From: Dissophora ornata
Taxonomy: Eukaryota; Mortierellomycota; Mortierellomycetes; Mortierellales; Mortierellaceae
Assembly: GCA_025201705.1 (NCBI GenBank)
Contig: MU617209.1
Coordinates: 1-19,110, forward strand
DNA length: 19,110 bases
Reading direction: 5' to 3'
Shown here: positions 18,567 through 19,110 of the stretch, piece by piece
How the letters are laid out: each line of letters opens with the position of its first letter
Position numbering within the stretch: the first letter of the stretch is position 1
Position numbers and translations under genes: made by a program
The notes under the pieces: generated by a model
Databases searched by the model: none
Told to the model about the DNA's origin: nothing
Seen by the model: only the letters and a program-made list of their open reading frames with translations

Positions 18567-19110
18567 AAGAGTTTTTTTCTTTTTCTTTGATGGGTATATG
18601 TACTCTTAGCCATCACCATCTTCCACAGCTGATTATCTAGAGTCGAGTCGTTCTTTTATTTTTTCATCTGTTGTTTTTTTTGGAGGTTGTTAGCCCTAGT
18701 CGTTTGTCGTTATTTTTTCAATCGCTTTTTCATGCTTCTTACATGTATCACACATCCCTTTAATCATTCAATCTTACTATCCCAACTGCATTAAAAAACG
18801 TTGCTCGTCTTTGAGAAGCGGTTTTTTCTTCTCAGCCAAGCCCTGTGTTTTTTTATGCAAGACCGTCAGATGCGAAATAATGGAGGGTGTATGTATTGAT
18901 GCAATATTGAACCGAAAAACAAATAACAAAAATGAATGTCAAATGTTCAGGTTCACAAAGCTCAACAGGTCAGTTTGCACACATCCCTGTGCTATGAAAA
19001 AAAATAATAATATGTGGTAGTGAAGATGGAAAAGAAATAATGAGAAAAACGCGTCTTTTTTTTTTTATTATTATTTACATTCGATGGATGTTTTCTGGGA
19101 ACTTTTTTTT
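18567..19110. other. A/T-rich 3' flank of MET22, no gene seen
   Basis: The stretch has many T-runs (for example near 18570, 18670 and 19057) and A-runs. It should contain the 3' untranslated region and polyadenylation site of the nucleotidase gene, although no perfect AATAAA is obvious close to the stop. The 69-codon open frame at 18811-19020 is Asn/Lys-rich and looks like chance. Confidence 0.5.

Overview
The window looks like nuclear DNA of a filamentous, early-diverging fungus. Five spliced protein genes are present, and together they imply 28 GT-AG introns, most of them about 85-120 nt. The proteins are clearly eukaryotic and fungal in type. The intron density, the DDX42-type helicase and a JmjC protein carrying CDCA7-type zinc fingers fit Mortierellomycota/Mucoromycota best. 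That placement is inference from general family knowledge, not from a search.

Layout. 1-753: a minisatellite of about 21 short palindromic units. 858-1920: probable remnant of a minus-strand coding sequence with broken frames, followed by two adjacent inverted repeats (1878-1956). 1960-3477: no convincing gene; it ends in the promoter and leader of the next gene. 3478-4946 (+): bZIP transcription factor with a Cys3/MetR/Met4-type basic region (379 aa, 2 exons). 5556-8044 (+): cytosolic phenylalanyl-tRNA synthetase beta subunit (602 aa, 7 exons). 8291-11687 (-): JmjC protein with a ZZ-like and a 4CXXC_R1 zinc finger (887 aa, 8 exons), convergent with the synthetase gene. 11973-15974 (+): DDX42-type DEAD-box RNA helicase (1015 aa, 11 exons), divergent from the JmjC gene across a 285-bp shared upstream region. 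16440-18566 (+): Hal2/Met22-type 3'(2'),5'-bisphosphate nucleotidase (337 aa, 5 exons). 18567-19110: A/T-rich, no gene seen.

The genes do not form one pathway. Two of them touch sulfur metabolism: the Cys3/MetR-like regulator, and the nucleotidase that clears PAP made when PAPS is used. The others serve translation (FRS1), RNA processing (DDX42) and chromatin (JmjC). I built all exon models by hand. Each joins in a consistent reading phase and restores the family sequence across every junction.

I found no new defence-like, mobile or biosynthetic system. The items most worth a second look are the palindromic minisatellite, the domain order of the JmjC protein, and the tiny first coding exon plus alternative start of the nucleotidase gene.
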